A DNA stretch of 64,000 bases from Burkholderiales bacterium LSUCC0115. GTDB taxonomy: Bacteria > Pseudomonadota > Gammaproteobacteria > Burkholderiales > Burkholderiaceae_A. The notes beneath the pieces are model-generated. The model did not search any database, had not been told where the DNA came from, and saw nothing but the letters and a program-made list of their open reading frames with translations. Positions 1-8,863 of this stretch are shown one piece after another. The translations under genes and the position numbers were made by a program. The first letter of the stretch is position 1, and every line of letters begins with the position of its first letter. Location: positions 62,001 to 126,000 of the forward strand of contig WJBW01000003.1 in the NCBI GenBank assembly GCA_009646425.1. Direction: 5' to 3'.

Positions 1-496
1 TCTGGACATTCGGGTTCTAGCGGAATTCGACAGTCAGGCAGAGGTCTGGCGTCTAAGAATTGAACGGCTTCATCACGGCAACCTCAAGCTATCGACCATT
101 GATCCAGATTTCATTGCTGGTGAGGACTATCGAGCCCTTACTTATGCTAGTGAGCAGCTCAACCAGGCCGTGACACCAGGCACGACGGTTCGCAGGGGCA
201 ACGGTGAGCAGGCTCGTTCTGCCCAGGTTCACGACTTTGCTGCTGCGATGACCTGGCTCTTGGCTGACGCCGAACGGGGTCTGTCTAAGCAACGTTATAA
301 GGGCCTTGGTGAAATGAATCCCGAGCAGCTTTGGGAGACCACCATGAACGTCGAATCTCGAACCCTGCTTCAGGTCAAGATTGAAGACGCGATCTCAGCC
401 GATGGCATTTTCACAACCCTCATGGGAGAAGAGGTCGAGCCCCGCAGGATTTTCATCGAGACCAATGCCCTGCGAGTGGCCAACCTAGACGTCTAA
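1..496 (+). CDS. gyrB: DNA gyrase subunit B, C-terminal part (5' end outside window)
   Basis: The window opens inside this gene; the reading frame is open from base 2 and gives the last 164 residues. GyrB is the ATPase subunit of the type II topoisomerase that introduces negative supercoils. The fragment shows the end of the Toprim region and the C-terminal tail: [19 protein letters not shown], then [13 protein letters not shown], then an ending in [10 protein letters not shown]. This tail is typical of GyrB rather than ParE. The segment before [10 protein letters not shown] resembles the end of the insert found in proteobacterial GyrB. In most bacteria gyrB follows dnaA-dnaN, so the origin probably lies just upstream; that is inference. 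The next gene starts 3 nt after the stop. Confidence 0.95.
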   Translation, partial: LDIRVLAEFDSQAEVWRLRIERLHHGNLKLSTIDPDFIAGEDYRALTYASEQLNQAVTPGTTVRRGNGEQARSAQVHDFAAAMTWLLADAERGLSKQRYKGLGEMNPEQLWETTMNVESRTLLQVKIEDAISADGIFTTLMGEEVEPRRIFIETNALRVANLDV

Positions 497-499
497 GCC

Positions 500-1420
500 T
501 TGGCAACGACCCTCGACAACCAGCTGGTCGTTGCCATTTCGTCGCGGGCCCTGTTCGACTTCGAGGAAGAAAATCGTGTCTTTGAACAGGCTAATGACCA
601 GGCGTACATGGCTTTGCAATGGGAGCGGCTCGCCAAGCCAGCGAACCCGGGCGTGGCTTTTGGGCTGGTTCAAAAACTGCTGGCCTTTAACCTGCCATCC
701 GATCCATGTGTTGAAGTGGTGGTGCTCTCTCGAAATGATCCTGTCAGTGGGCTGCGGGTTTATCACTCTGCGCAGTCACATGGCTTGAGCATTCAGAGGG
801 GTGTTTTTACGAGAGGCCAGTCTCCCTATCGATACCTACGTCCTCTCTCGGCGCATTTGTTTTTATCGGCCAATGCCCAGGATGTGGATCAAGCCTTGGA
901 GGCTGGCTTTCCTGCTGCTCATGTCTATCCTCATTCGGCCAAGGCAGGTGATCAGCATCCGCATGAACTGCGCATCGCCTTTGACGGGGATGCTGTGTTG
1001 TTTTCAGATGAGGCTGAGCAGGTTTTTCAGGCCGAAGGACTCGATGCCTTTGTGAGTCATGAAAAACGACAGGCCCAGAACCCTCTGCCACCGGGACCTT
1101 TCAAACCGCTTCTGGAGGCCCTGCACGGTCTTCGTCAAAAGTCCGGCGCGACGGGCATGAAGATTCGAACGGCTTTGGTGACGGCCCGATCAGCACCGGC
1201 GCATGAACGTGCCATTCGAACCCTGATGAATTGGCAAATTGAGATCGACGAGGCGTTTTTTCTCGGGGGTTTAGACAAGGGCGGATTCTTAAAAGAGTTT
1301 GAGCCTGACTTCTTTTTCGATGATCAGACCCGACATTGTGATTCGGCGGCCTCTGCCGGCCCCACTGGGCATGTTCGTAGTGGCGTGGCCAACCGACCAA
1401 ACCCACCCAAATCCACCTAA
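500..1420 (+). CDS. Cytosolic 5'-nucleotidase, cN-I type (PF06189)
   Basis: This 306-residue protein resembles the cN-I family, which removes phosphate from nucleoside monophosphates (AMP in the animal enzymes). Family-typical segments are AISSRALFDFEEENRVF near residue 13, QSPYRYLRPLSAHLFLSAN near residue 110, and AFDGDAVLFSDEAEQVF near residue 155, followed by a C-terminal FFDDQTRHCDSA motif. The protein has no signal peptide, so it should be cytosolic. The start is a TTG at base 500, chosen because the family alignment begins there and no upstream ATG exists. The gene follows gyrB by 3 nt and probably shares its transcript. It is unrelated to the short YjjG/SurE nucleotidases. Confidence 0.85.
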   Translation: MATTLDNQLVVAISSRALFDFEEENRVFEQANDQAYMALQWERLAKPANPGVAFGLVQKLLAFNLPSDPCVEVVVLSRNDPVSGLRVYHSAQSHGLSIQRGVFTRGQSPYRYLRPLSAHLFLSANAQDVDQALEAGFPAAHVYPHSAKAGDQHPHELRIAFDGDAVLFSDEAEQVFQAEGLDAFVSHEKRQAQNPLPPGPFKPLLEALHGLRQKSGATGMKIRTALVTARSAPAHERAIRTLMNWQIEIDEAFFLGGLDKGGFLKEFEPDFFFDDQTRHCDSAASAGPTGHVRSGVANRPNPPKST

Positions 1421-1433
1421 GTGACCTCAGCGA

Positions 1434-1470
1434 CCTGGCGGTCCTAAAGAGCCCTAGCCGACCCGCCAGT
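1434..1470. other. Hairpin between convergent 5'-nucleotidase and topB genes
   Basis: CTGGCGG at 1435-1441 is complementary to CCGCCAG at 1463-1469, with a loop of about 21 nt. It lies between two convergent stop codons, where a bidirectional terminator would be expected. There is no T-run on either side, so termination activity is only a guess. Confidence 0.3.
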
Positions 1471-1485
1471 CGACCGGAGCGCCAT

Positions 1486-4020
1486 TTAGTCCTGTTCTGT
1501 TTTCGGCTTGGCCACGGCCTTTGATTTGCTTGTGGTCTTGCCGGTTGTTTTACCGGAGGCCTTAGAGCTCGCGGCCTTGGGGGCGCGCTGCTCAAACTCA
1601 AAGCCAATCTTGCCTTCGGGTGTCTTGACCAGGTAGGCCTTGAATTTGCGTTTGGTTCTAGCGGAGACGAACCCATCGAGCAGATCTGTCTTGCCGCTGG
1701 CCAATAACTTCTGCATTTGTTCGGGCGAGACCGTCTGAGACAAGATCATCAGGCCGCTTCTGAAATCACAGGTTTTCTGGGGGCCAACACTTTTTTCGCA
1801 GACGTAAGAGGTGCCGTGGGGATAGACGGCGCTGCTGCATTTAGGGCAAGCGCCCAGGCTGGTTTGTCCCGAGAAATCGACGGGTGTCTCGTTATCTTCT
1901 TGGCTCTCGCCAAAATCAAAAGCCAGCTTGAAGTCCTCGGTGATCTGCAGACTGGCCGCAAAGGGTCGTCCCATTTTGCTTCTAAAACCATCCACCGGTC
2001 CAAAGTGACGCTCCTTGAGGAGGCTTTCCACTTCCGGCACCTCAAAGGTACGGCCGCCAGGTGTCTTGCCAATCGAGAAGTCACAGCTGGTGCAGGCAAA
2101 ACGACGGTAATTTTCTTTGACCACTCCGCCGCATTTGGGACAAGGGACCGACAACGTCGCGTAGTCACCTGGGATGGTGTCCTCGGAATAGTTTTTCGCC
2201 TGGGCGACCATCCCATCGGTCATCGCGGCGATTTCTTGCATAAAGGCCTGACGTGACAGGACACCTTGTTCAATTTGTCGAAGCTTGAACTCCCACTCGC
2301 CTGTCAGCTCTGGGCGAGACAGAGATTGGATGTCCAGGCCCCGCAAAAGCGTCATGAGTTGGAAGGCCTTGGCGGTGGGGACCATCTCGCGGCCGTCACG
2401 GTAGAGGTACTTCTCTGTTAGCAGGCCCTCGATGATCGCGGCCCGAGTGGCGGGTGTACCAAGACCTTTGCCGGCCATCGCATCTCGCAGATCGTCGTCA
2501 TCGACCAGCTTGCCGGCTCCCTCCATGGCCGATAGCAGGGTTGCTTCGGAGTAACGGGCCGGTGGCTTGGTCTGCAGAGCCTCGATCTGGATGTTGGCCA
2601 GCAGTGGGGTCTCTCCTGTTTCGACGGCCACCAAGCCATCGTCTTCTTGGGCGGCCTCTTTGCCATAGACCGATAGCCAGCCCGGGTGAACGAGGACCTT
2701 GCCTTCGGATTTGAACCGATCTTCACCGATGATCGACCAACGGGTGGTGTTGAGATACTGTGCAGCCGGGAAAAAGATCGCCATAAAACGACGACAGACC
2801 AACTCATAGAGCTTGTGCTCAGGCTCCGAAAGAGATTTGGGCAGTTGGCCGGTTGGAATAATGGCAAAGTGGTCCGAGACCTTGCTGTTATCAAAGATGC
2901 GTTTGTTGGGTTTGACCCAGCCTTCTTTGAGAATGGTCTGAGCAGCCGAGGCGAAAGCCTGAATCCCGGTTAGATTTTCGAGTGTGGTCTTAACGGTTGG
3001 GATGTAATCCTCAGGCAAGGCCTTGGAGTCTGTTCGGGGATAGGTGAGGACCTTGTGTTTTTCATAGAGCGCCTGAGCCAGACCCAGGGTGTTTTTGGCG
3101 GAAAAACCAAAACGAGCATTGGCCTCCCGCTGCAGACTCGTTAGATCAAAAAGAGCGGGTGCAGCCTGAGAGCTGGGCTTGCTCTCTTCATCAATGACCG
3201 CAGTCTTGCCTTGGCATCGGGCCACAATGGCTTTTGCTTGTTCCTCTGACCACAGGCGCTCCGCACGGGCGTCGGGGTTGGCCTCGGATTTTTCAAAGCC
3301 TGGATCGACCCAACGGGCCCCGTACGGACCTGCGTTGGCATCGAAGGTTGCATGGACTTCAAAATAAGACTTGGCCACGAACTTTCGGATTTGCTCTTCT
3401 CGAGACACCACTATCGACAGCGTTGGGGTTTGGACTCGGCCGACGGTGGTCAGAAAAAATCCGCCCTCCTTCGAGTTAAAGGCGGTCATGGCTCGAGTGC
3501 CATTGATGCCAACGAGCCAGTCGGCCTCTGATCGGCAGCGAGCAGCATCCGCCAAGGGGGCCATGTCTTCGTCGGTTCGCAGGTGTTCAAAGGCGTCTCG
3601 AATAGCTGCCGGTGTCATGGACTGCAGCCACAGTCGGGAGATCGGTTGCTTGGCCTTGGTGTACTGGGTGATGGTTCGAAAGATCAGCTCACCCTCTCGC
3701 CCCGCATCACAGGCATTGATGATTCGATCAACGTCTTTTCTTTTAATGAGCCGGGCCAGGGTTTTGAGTTTCTGTTCTGACTTGGGCAGTGGACTTAGGT
3801 CAAAGTGTGGGGGGATGACCGGGAGGTGGTTAAAAGTCCATTTCCCGCGTTTCACCTCAAACTCTTCGGGCGCCTTGATCTCAAGCAGGTGACCCACCGC
3901 AGAACCGACCACCATGTCCTCGCGTTCGAAGAAGTCGTCTTTTTTCTCAAAACCGCCCAGGGCGCGTGCGATGTCAGCAGCGACGGATGGCTTTTCAGCA
4001 ATGACCAATGACTTGCTCAA
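1486..4020 (-). CDS. topB: DNA topoisomerase III
   Basis: Type IA topoisomerase of 844 residues that passes single strands through a transient nick to decatenate and unwind recombination intermediates. The Toprim domain is at residues 1-150 with IAEKPSVA and the acidic NACDAGREGELIFR motif. The catalytic tyrosine is Tyr327 in LTYPRTDS, matching the position in E. coli TopB. The C-terminal part carries a CPKC-x(n)-C-x2-C zinc-finger module near residue 640, a second cysteine cluster near residue 735, and a Lys/Ala/Thr-rich basic tail. The start is TTG, preceded by an AAAAGGGG ribosome-binding site about 8 nt away. It is longer than E. coli TopB (653 residues) because of the C-terminal zinc modules, as in many Burkholderiales. 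Confidence 0.96.
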   Translation of the reverse strand: MSKSLVIAEKPSVAADIARALGGFEKKDDFFEREDMVVGSAVGHLLEIKAPEEFEVKRGKWTFNHLPVIPPHFDLSPLPKSEQKLKTLARLIKRKDVDRIINACDAGREGELIFRTITQYTKAKQPISRLWLQSMTPAAIRDAFEHLRTDEDMAPLADAARCRSEADWLVGINGTRAMTAFNSKEGGFFLTTVGRVQTPTLSIVVSREEQIRKFVAKSYFEVHATFDANAGPYGARWVDPGFEKSEANPDARAERLWSEEQAKAIVARCQGKTAVIDEESKPSSQAAPALFDLTSLQREANARFGFSAKNTLGLAQALYEKHKVLTYPRTDSKALPEDYIPTVKTTLENLTGIQAFASAAQTILKEGWVKPNKRIFDNSKVSDHFAIIPTGQLPKSLSEPEHKLYELVCRRFMAIFFPAAQYLNTTRWSIIGEDRFKSEGKVLVHPGWLSVYGKEAAQEDDGLVAVETGETPLLANIQIEALQTKPPARYSEATLLSAMEGAGKLVDDDDLRDAMAGKGLGTPATRAAIIEGLLTEKYLYRDGREMVPTAKAFQLMTLLRGLDIQSLSRPELTGEWEFKLRQIEQGVLSRQAFMQEIAAMTDGMVAQAKNYSEDTIPGDYATLSVPCPKCGGVVKENYRRFACTSCDFSIGKTPGGRTFEVPEVESLLKERHFGPVDGFRSKMGRPFAASLQITEDFKLAFDFGESQEDNETPVDFSGQTSLGACPKCSSAVYPHGTSYVCEKSVGPQKTCDFRSGLMILSQTVSPEQMQKLLASGKTDLLDGFVSARTKRKFKAYLVKTPEGKIGFEFEQRAPKAASSKASGKTTGKTTSKSKAVAKPKTEQD

Positions 4021-4102
4021 AAAAAGACCCCTTTTGATGGTTACGGGCTATGAACGGTGGGCGCCCCTCTTTTTTAGAATAACCACAAGGACCAAGCCAA
4101 GG

Positions 4103-4632
4103 TCAAATCGGTCTCATTTGAACCCACAAGCCATTGGGCTGCCGGCGAGCCAGGCCTGCCAGCTCCAGCATGAGCAGTCCTGCCATGGCATTGGCCTCTG
4201 ACAGGCCGCTGCGATGGGCCAAGACGCTCACGGCCTGCCCATCCATCTGTAACAAAGGCCAGAGTTGATGGTCAAGCCATGGCCGACCAGGGTTTTGGCG
4301 AACCATTGGGCATCTGCCAGGCCCTGTTGGCTGGCTCGCCGGGACCCCACCAACCCGATGGCTGGTTTGTGCAAAAGGTCTGCATTGCCTAGGAGATAGA
4401 GTCGCTCAACGGGTGGCGAGGCCTCTTGGGCGAAGCGTGGCAGCTCGTTTTTGTCGATCGTGACAACCTGGAGGGGCTTTGGGGAGGAAAGACTTGGCAT
4501 GGCCGGGGCAAGCAGAGACAATAGATCCTTGGACGTGCAACCCAACGGGGCAGCCGGCAGTCTAGGGGTCTCCCCAGCCTTGCGGCCCCAGACAGACGAC
4601 TGACAGTTATGGCCAAACTCAACATCCTTCAC
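4103..4632 (-). pseudogene. dprA: dprA remnant: internal deletion plus frameshift
   Basis: DprA binds ssDNA and loads RecA during natural transformation. Here only two pieces remain. The 5' piece (4228-4632) encodes the start of the Rossmann fold: LYLLGNADLLHKPAIGLVGS, then RRASQQG, then GHGLTINSGL. The 3' piece (4103-4261, another frame) encodes the C-terminal winged helix with WPLLQMDGQAVSVLAHRSGL and MLELAGLARR. They join at about 4250-4263. The nucleotide/ssDNA-binding core that should follow SGL (the GID, SE, RNRIIAG and PG motifs) is absent, so most of the central domain has been lost. The N-terminal helical domain is also poorly conserved. No start codon is convincing: the frame opens at 4632, inside def. 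topB lies downstream and def is divergent, which is the usual setting for dprA in related genomes. Confidence 0.85.
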
Positions 4633-5121
4633 TACCCAGATGCCCGTTTACGAACGGTGGCTCGGCCCATCGCGGTCGTGGATGACCGAATTCGGCAACT
4701 GGCCAAGGACATGGCTGAGACCATGTATGACGCCCCCGGCATTGGGCTGGCGGCCACTCAGGTGAATGTCCACGAGCGAATCATCGTGGTGGACGTTTCC
4801 GACGACCAATCTGACTTGCGTGTCTTGATCAACCCCAGTGTCATCAAGTTGGACGACCACACGAAGGTCTATCAGGAGGGCTGTCTGTCGGTTCCGGGTG
4901 TTTACGACGAGGTCGAACGACCAGATCGGGTTTTGGTGCAGGCCCTCAATCTGCAAGGCGAACCCATCCAATTTGAGGCCGATGGGCTGTTGTCGGTCTG
5001 CATCCAGCATGAGATTGATCATCTAGATGGCAAGGTTTTTGTCGATTACCTCTCCAGGTTGAAACAAGGCCGTATTCAGACCAAGCTTCAAAAAGAAGCT
5101 CGCCAAAAGGCCGTTCTCTAA
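4609..5121 (+). CDS. def: Peptide deformylase
   Basis: Removes the N-formyl group from nascent proteins using a bound metal ion. The 170-residue length is standard. All three deformylase motifs are present: GIGLAATQ at residues 44-51, EGCLSVPG with metal ligand Cys92, and QHEIDHLDG with His134, Glu135 and His138. The start ATG gives the typical N-terminus [11 protein letters not shown]. The 5' end overlaps the decayed dprA on the opposite strand by 24 nt. fmt follows after 5 nt, so formylation and deformylation are encoded together. Function is clear from the motifs. Confidence 0.97.
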   Translation: MAKLNILHYPDARLRTVARPIAVVDDRIRQLAKDMAETMYDAPGIGLAATQVNVHERIIVVDVSDDQSDLRVLINPSVIKLDDHTKVYQEGCLSVPGVYDEVERPDRVLVQALNLQGEPIQFEADGLLSVCIQHEIDHLDGKVFVDYLSRLKQGRIQTKLQKEARQKAVL

Positions 5122-5126
5122 TCTTG

Positions 5127-6119
5127 ATGCGAATTGCGTTTGCTGGGACGCCGGACTTCGCGGCGGGGCATCTCTCTGCTCTGATTCGGGCGGTCCAAGA
5201 CCGTCCCGAGTGTCAGCTGACCATCGCCGGTGTGCTCACACAGCCGGACCGGGCTGCTGGCCGTGGACTTGCTTTGACGCCGTCACCAGTAAAGTCGCTG
5301 GCACAGGCAGCAGACATCCCTGTGTGGACACCTCAGAGCTTGCGAGCCGATCGCCCAGATGGCCCTGAGGCTCAGCAATGGCTGGCAAGCCTGGATCTCG
5401 ATTGGCTGGTGGTGGTGGCCTATGGCCAGCTGCTGCCAAAGGCCGTGTTGGATATGCCTCGCTATGGGTGCCTGAATGTGCATGCCTCGGATTTGCCACG
5501 TTGGCGTGGCGCGGCCCCTATTCAGCGAGCGATAGAGGCAGGCGACCAGCAGACGGCCATTTGTCTGATGCAGATGGAGGAGGGCTTGGACACGGGTCCC
5601 GTCTGGCAGCGAGCGATGGTGGATATTCTGCCAACCGACACGGGTCAGAGCCTCCATGATCGTTTGAGGGCGGTCGGAGCAGAGCAACTGACCGATTTTT
5701 TCTGTCGACCCGACCGCCGTTTGGCCCAGCCCCAACCCCAGCCTGAACAGGGGGTGACCTATGCCAAAAAAATTCTGGCGGCAGACCGTCAGATCGATCT
5801 GTCCAGACCGGCCCAAGACCTGGTTAACCAGATCAGGGCGCTAGAGCCCGTGCCCGCTGCGCAGCTGCCTTTTGAGGGGCAGCTGGTGAAGTGTGGTCAG
5901 GCCATCCTCATGCAGGCCGCGGGTCAGTGGGGTGAGCCTGGCACGGTGGTTCATTGGCCCTCATCGGACAGTCCTTACCTGGGCTTGGCCTGTGGCCAGG
6001 GGGTGCTGGGTCTGGGCTGGCTTAATCGGCCGGGGGGTAAAAGACTCTCGGCAACCGAGTTTGCCAAAGCCTGTGGACAGAGAGCTGGGGGAACCCCGAT
6101 GCCCTCTCCGCGGTCATAG
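5127..6119 (+). CDS. fmt: Methionyl-tRNA formyltransferase
   Basis: Formylates the methionine on initiator tRNA using 10-formyl-THF. The N-terminal Rossmann-like domain begins [12 protein letters not shown], and the catalytic triad region is present: Asn and His in NVHAS, and Asp in GLDTGPVW. The signature normally written [13 protein letters not shown] reads [13 protein letters not shown] here, an Asp in place of the first Leu. The C-terminal OB-like domain follows with TYAKKI near residue 210. A TTG lies directly before the ATG at 5127; the ATG is preferred because it gives the family-typical N-terminus. Length is 330 residues. It follows def by 5 nt. Confidence 0.96.
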   Translation: MRIAFAGTPDFAAGHLSALIRAVQDRPECQLTIAGVLTQPDRAAGRGLALTPSPVKSLAQAADIPVWTPQSLRADRPDGPEAQQWLASLDLDWLVVVAYGQLLPKAVLDMPRYGCLNVHASDLPRWRGAAPIQRAIEAGDQQTAICLMQMEEGLDTGPVWQRAMVDILPTDTGQSLHDRLRAVGAEQLTDFFCRPDRRLAQPQPQPEQGVTYAKKILAADRQIDLSRPAQDLVNQIRALEPVPAAQLPFEGQLVKCGQAILMQAAGQWGEPGTVVHWPSSDSPYLGLACGQGVLGLGWLNRPGGKRLSATEFAKACGQRAGGTPMPSPRS

Positions 6120-6147
6120 CGACGGATCTTTGAAAGGGACCGAAGAC

Positions 6148-7002
6148 ATGTTTAATTGGGTGAAGACCTCTCTCTTGATGGCAGCGATTGTGGCCTTGTT
6201 TGGCCTGGTGGGCGCCTGGTTGGGCGGCTCATCTGGAATGCTTTTGGCCTTGATGTTCGCGCTTCTCATGAATGTGGGCGCTTACTGGTTTTCAGACAAG
6301 CTGGTGCTCAAGATGTACAACGCCGTCGAAGTGGACGATGCGACGGCACCGGAGTTTTACGGCATGGTTCGGGAACTGGCCCAACGAGCGGAGCTTCCCA
6401 TGCCCAGGGTCTACATCATTCAAGAAGACGCACCCAATGCCTTCGCCACCGGCCGCAACCCTGAAAACGCGGCTGTGGCTGCCACCACGGGTCTGTTGCA
6501 ATTGTTGAGCGCCCGCGAGACTCGCGGGGTGATGGCCCATGAGCTGGCCCATGTCAAACACCGAGACATTCTGATTTCCACCATTTCAGCCACCATGGCG
6601 GGCGCCATCTCCGCATTGGCCAACTTTGCGATGTTTTTTGGTGGTCGTGACAGCGAGGGCCGACCGGTCAACCCGGTGGTCTCGATCCTGGTGATGATTC
6701 TGGCGCCCTTGGCTGCCAGCCTGATTCAAATGGCGATTTCTCGCGCGCGAGAATTTGAGGCAGACCGGGGTGGCGCCGAGATTGCTGGAGACGCTGAGTC
6801 CCTGGCCATGGCCCTTCAAAAAATTGACCACTATGCACGAGGCATTCCGTTTGCTGCGGCCGAGGCCCACCCAGAGACCGCGCAGATGATGATTATGAAT
6901 CCGCTGTCTGGCAGGGGCGTTGCCGGTCTTTTCTCCACCCACCCCTCGACAGAGGAACGGGTGAACCGGCTGCGGCATCTGGCTGCTCAGATGCGTGCCT
7001 AA
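6148..7002 (+). CDS. htpX: Membrane zinc metalloprotease HtpX (M48B)
   Basis: Inner-membrane protease for quality control of misfolded membrane proteins. The 284-residue protein begins [19 protein letters not shown] with two N-terminal membrane segments (about residues 5-25 and 30-50). The zinc motif HELAH sits near residue 132 and the third ligand in [15 protein letters not shown] near residue 205. Two further hydrophobic stretches lie between the zinc motif and the third ligand. The ATG at 6148 is preceded by GAAAGGGA. An in-frame extension reaches back into fmt but is not family-like. The stop overlaps the rsmB start by 8 nt. Confidence 0.95.
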   Translation: MFNWVKTSLLMAAIVALFGLVGAWLGGSSGMLLALMFALLMNVGAYWFSDKLVLKMYNAVEVDDATAPEFYGMVRELAQRAELPMPRVYIIQEDAPNAFATGRNPENAAVAATTGLLQLLSARETRGVMAHELAHVKHRDILISTISATMAGAISALANFAMFFGGRDSEGRPVNPVVSILVMILAPLAASLIQMAISRAREFEADRGGAEIAGDAESLAMALQKIDHYARGIPFAAAEAHPETAQMMIMNPLSGRGVAGLFSTHPSTEERVNRLRHLAAQMRA

Positions 7003-8254
7003 CCAAGCGGTCGGGCCAGAGCCACATCGTCAACCCCCGCTCTGGCGACAGCTTCGCCAGGCAGCGACGGCTCTGGAGCAAAGACTCCTGGCCTTGGGTC
7101 AGAGCCGTGCCGATTTGGCTGCGCCGGTGGAGGACCTCCTGTATGCCGGTATGCGGGCCTGGGGCCTGACGCGGGTTCGTCTCAAGCGCCTGGTTCGCCG
7201 TCAGCCCAGTGATCCAGTGGTCTGTCTCTTGTCGGTCGCCTTTGGGGCCCTGCGGCGGGGGTATCGAGAAAATGCCGTAGTGGTGGACCAGACCGTCCGG
7301 GCTGCCCGCGACCTCGGTGGTGAGCCCACCGCCCGGTTTGTCAACGGTCTGCTGAGGGCTGTTCTTCGAGACCCATCGACTGCTGCCTTAGATGAGCAGC
7401 AAGACATGGCGCGTTTTAATGCACCGGACTGGTGGACCGCCCACCTTCGTCGGCAGTTTGATGAAACGACCTTGGTACAGCTGGCCCATGCGATGCAGTC
7501 CCCCCCGCCGTTTTGTCTGCGCTACCTAGACGGACGCGAGCCAGCCATGGTGTTCAGCAAGCCCATGAGTGACCTGCTGAGTCATCCAGATTGGCAAGCG
7601 GGTCGGGTGCGGGTACAGGATCAGTCTGCCCAGGCCTTAGATGGCCTTTTGCCACTGAAGACCGGTCAGACGGTTCTCGATGCCTGCGCCGCACCGGGTG
7701 GCAAGAGCATCCTGATGGCGGCAAAACAGGCCGTGAGCATTTGGGCCATCGACGCTTCGGCTTACCGGCTAGAACGCATGCGTCGAGAAGTCGATCGAGT
7801 CGCAGGTCATCTAAAGGGCTCGATCAAGGTCTGCCAGGCCGACTTGACCCTGCCGTGGGAGGAACAAATGCTGCCCCCTGATCTACCCCAATCATTTGAT
7901 CACATCGTTCTGGACGCCCCTTGCTCAGCCTCCGGCGTGGCCCGCCGTCACCCAGATGGCCCTTGGCGCAGAGACCCGCAGCAACTAGAGCAGACCCTGG
8001 TTCTGCAGGCCAGGCTGTTAGACGCCTTGTGGCCTCGATTAAGACCGGGCGGTCAAATGGTCTATGTGACTTGTTCCATTTTTGAATCCGAAAACCAGCA
8101 GCAGGTGGACGCCTTCATGAGGCGACATACAGATGCTCAAAGCTGTCCCGCGCCGGGCCTAATGCTACCCTTTGCCAAACAAGAGGAAGATGGCATTTGG
8201 GTTGGACAAGATGGTTTTTTCTATGCGCGGTTTGAAAAAAAACTTACTCACTGA
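6995..8254 (+). CDS. rsmB: 16S rRNA m5C967 methyltransferase RsmB
   Basis: Methylates C967 of 16S rRNA with S-adenosylmethionine. The N-terminal NusB-like helical domain covers about residues 20-165 ([20 protein letters not shown]). The catalytic Rossmann domain contains [10 protein letters not shown] (SAM binding, residues 229-238), the motif IV cysteine Cys310 in LDAPCSASG, and the second cysteine Cys360 in [10 protein letters not shown]. The length of 419 residues is normal. The start is GTG, overlapping the htpX stop by 8 nt, which suggests translational coupling. DUF4390 begins 15 nt downstream. Confidence 0.95.
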   Translation: MPNQAVGPEPHRQPPLWRQLRQAATALEQRLLALGQSRADLAAPVEDLLYAGMRAWGLTRVRLKRLVRRQPSDPVVCLLSVAFGALRRGYRENAVVVDQTVRAARDLGGEPTARFVNGLLRAVLRDPSTAALDEQQDMARFNAPDWWTAHLRRQFDETTLVQLAHAMQSPPPFCLRYLDGREPAMVFSKPMSDLLSHPDWQAGRVRVQDQSAQALDGLLPLKTGQTVLDACAAPGGKSILMAAKQAVSIWAIDASAYRLERMRREVDRVAGHLKGSIKVCQADLTLPWEEQMLPPDLPQSFDHIVLDAPCSASGVARRHPDGPWRRDPQQLEQTLVLQARLLDALWPRLRPGGQMVYVTCSIFESENQQQVDAFMRRHTDAQSCPAPGLMLPFAKQEEDGIWVGQDGFFYARFEKKLTH

Positions 8255-8269
8255 AAACTGCTGGGCTCC

Positions 8270-8863
8270 ATGCGCCAATACCTTTTCCAAAGGCTGATAC
8301 AAGCTGGTTGGATGCTGGCCATGCTCTGGCCTGCTGTGGCGTGGTCCCAGGGTACCGAACCCGGCAGCCCGCCACCCCCCGTGGCCACCATGACCGTTCA
8401 GCAGCCCAGTCTGACCGGTCAGCCCGGTGGTGCCCAGGTTCTGGCTGGTCAGGTCAGCGTGTCGTTGAGTCCAGTGTTGGTCCAGGCCATTGAGCGAGGG
8501 GTCACCCTGACGTTTTTATCTGAATTCAAAATCTACAAACCCCGTTGGTGGTGGTTTGTCGATGAGGAACTGGAGCTGGTGGTCCGTCATGCTCGGCTCA
8601 CGTTTCACCCCCTCACCCGTCAGTTTAGGGTGAGTGTGGATGGCGCCAAGCCGCAGGCCTTTACCGACCTCACCGAGGCCCTAAAGGCCTGTCTGGCAGT
8701 CAATGGTTGGACCGTCTTGCAAGCGTCGATGGCTCCCGGCCACTACGCCCAAATTCGCTTGTCTCTGGACACCAGTGCGCTTCCAAAGGCGCTGCACGTG
8801 ACCGCCCTGACCAACGAGAGCTGGGCGTTGTCAACGGGCTGGGTTGGGGTGACCACACCTTGA
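8270..8863 (+). CDS. DUF4390 family exported protein
   Basis: Conserved betaproteobacterial protein of unknown function, always found next to an NtrY-like kinase in related genomes as far as I know. The 197-residue product has an N-terminal signal peptide, about residues 1-26, ending WPAVAWSQG. The DUF4390 core is recognisable by IYKPRWWWFVDEELE, FHPLTRQFRVS and RLSLDTSALPKALHV. It is therefore probably periplasmic, or anchored to the membrane by an uncleaved leader. Its TGA overlaps the TTG start of the kinase gene (TTGA), indicating translational coupling and hinting at a sensory or accessory role; that role is inference. Confidence 0.85.
   Translation: MRQYLFQRLIQAGWMLAMLWPAVAWSQGTEPGSPPPPVATMTVQQPSLTGQPGGAQVLAGQVSVSLSPVLVQAIERGVTLTFLSEFKIYKPRWWWFVDEELELVVRHARLTFHPLTRQFRVSVDGAKPQAFTDLTEALKACLAVNGWTVLQASMAPGHYAQIRLSLDTSALPKALHVTALTNESWALSTGWVGVTTP

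Noticed and set aside
3914-4201. Plus-strand open frame across the start of topB
   Set aside because: It is the antisense shadow of the conserved TopB N-terminus and has no family resemblance or ribosome-binding site.
5893-6147. N-terminal extension of htpX into fmt
   Set aside because: The extra residues are out-of-frame fmt sequence; a good ribosome-binding site and family-like start exist at 6148.
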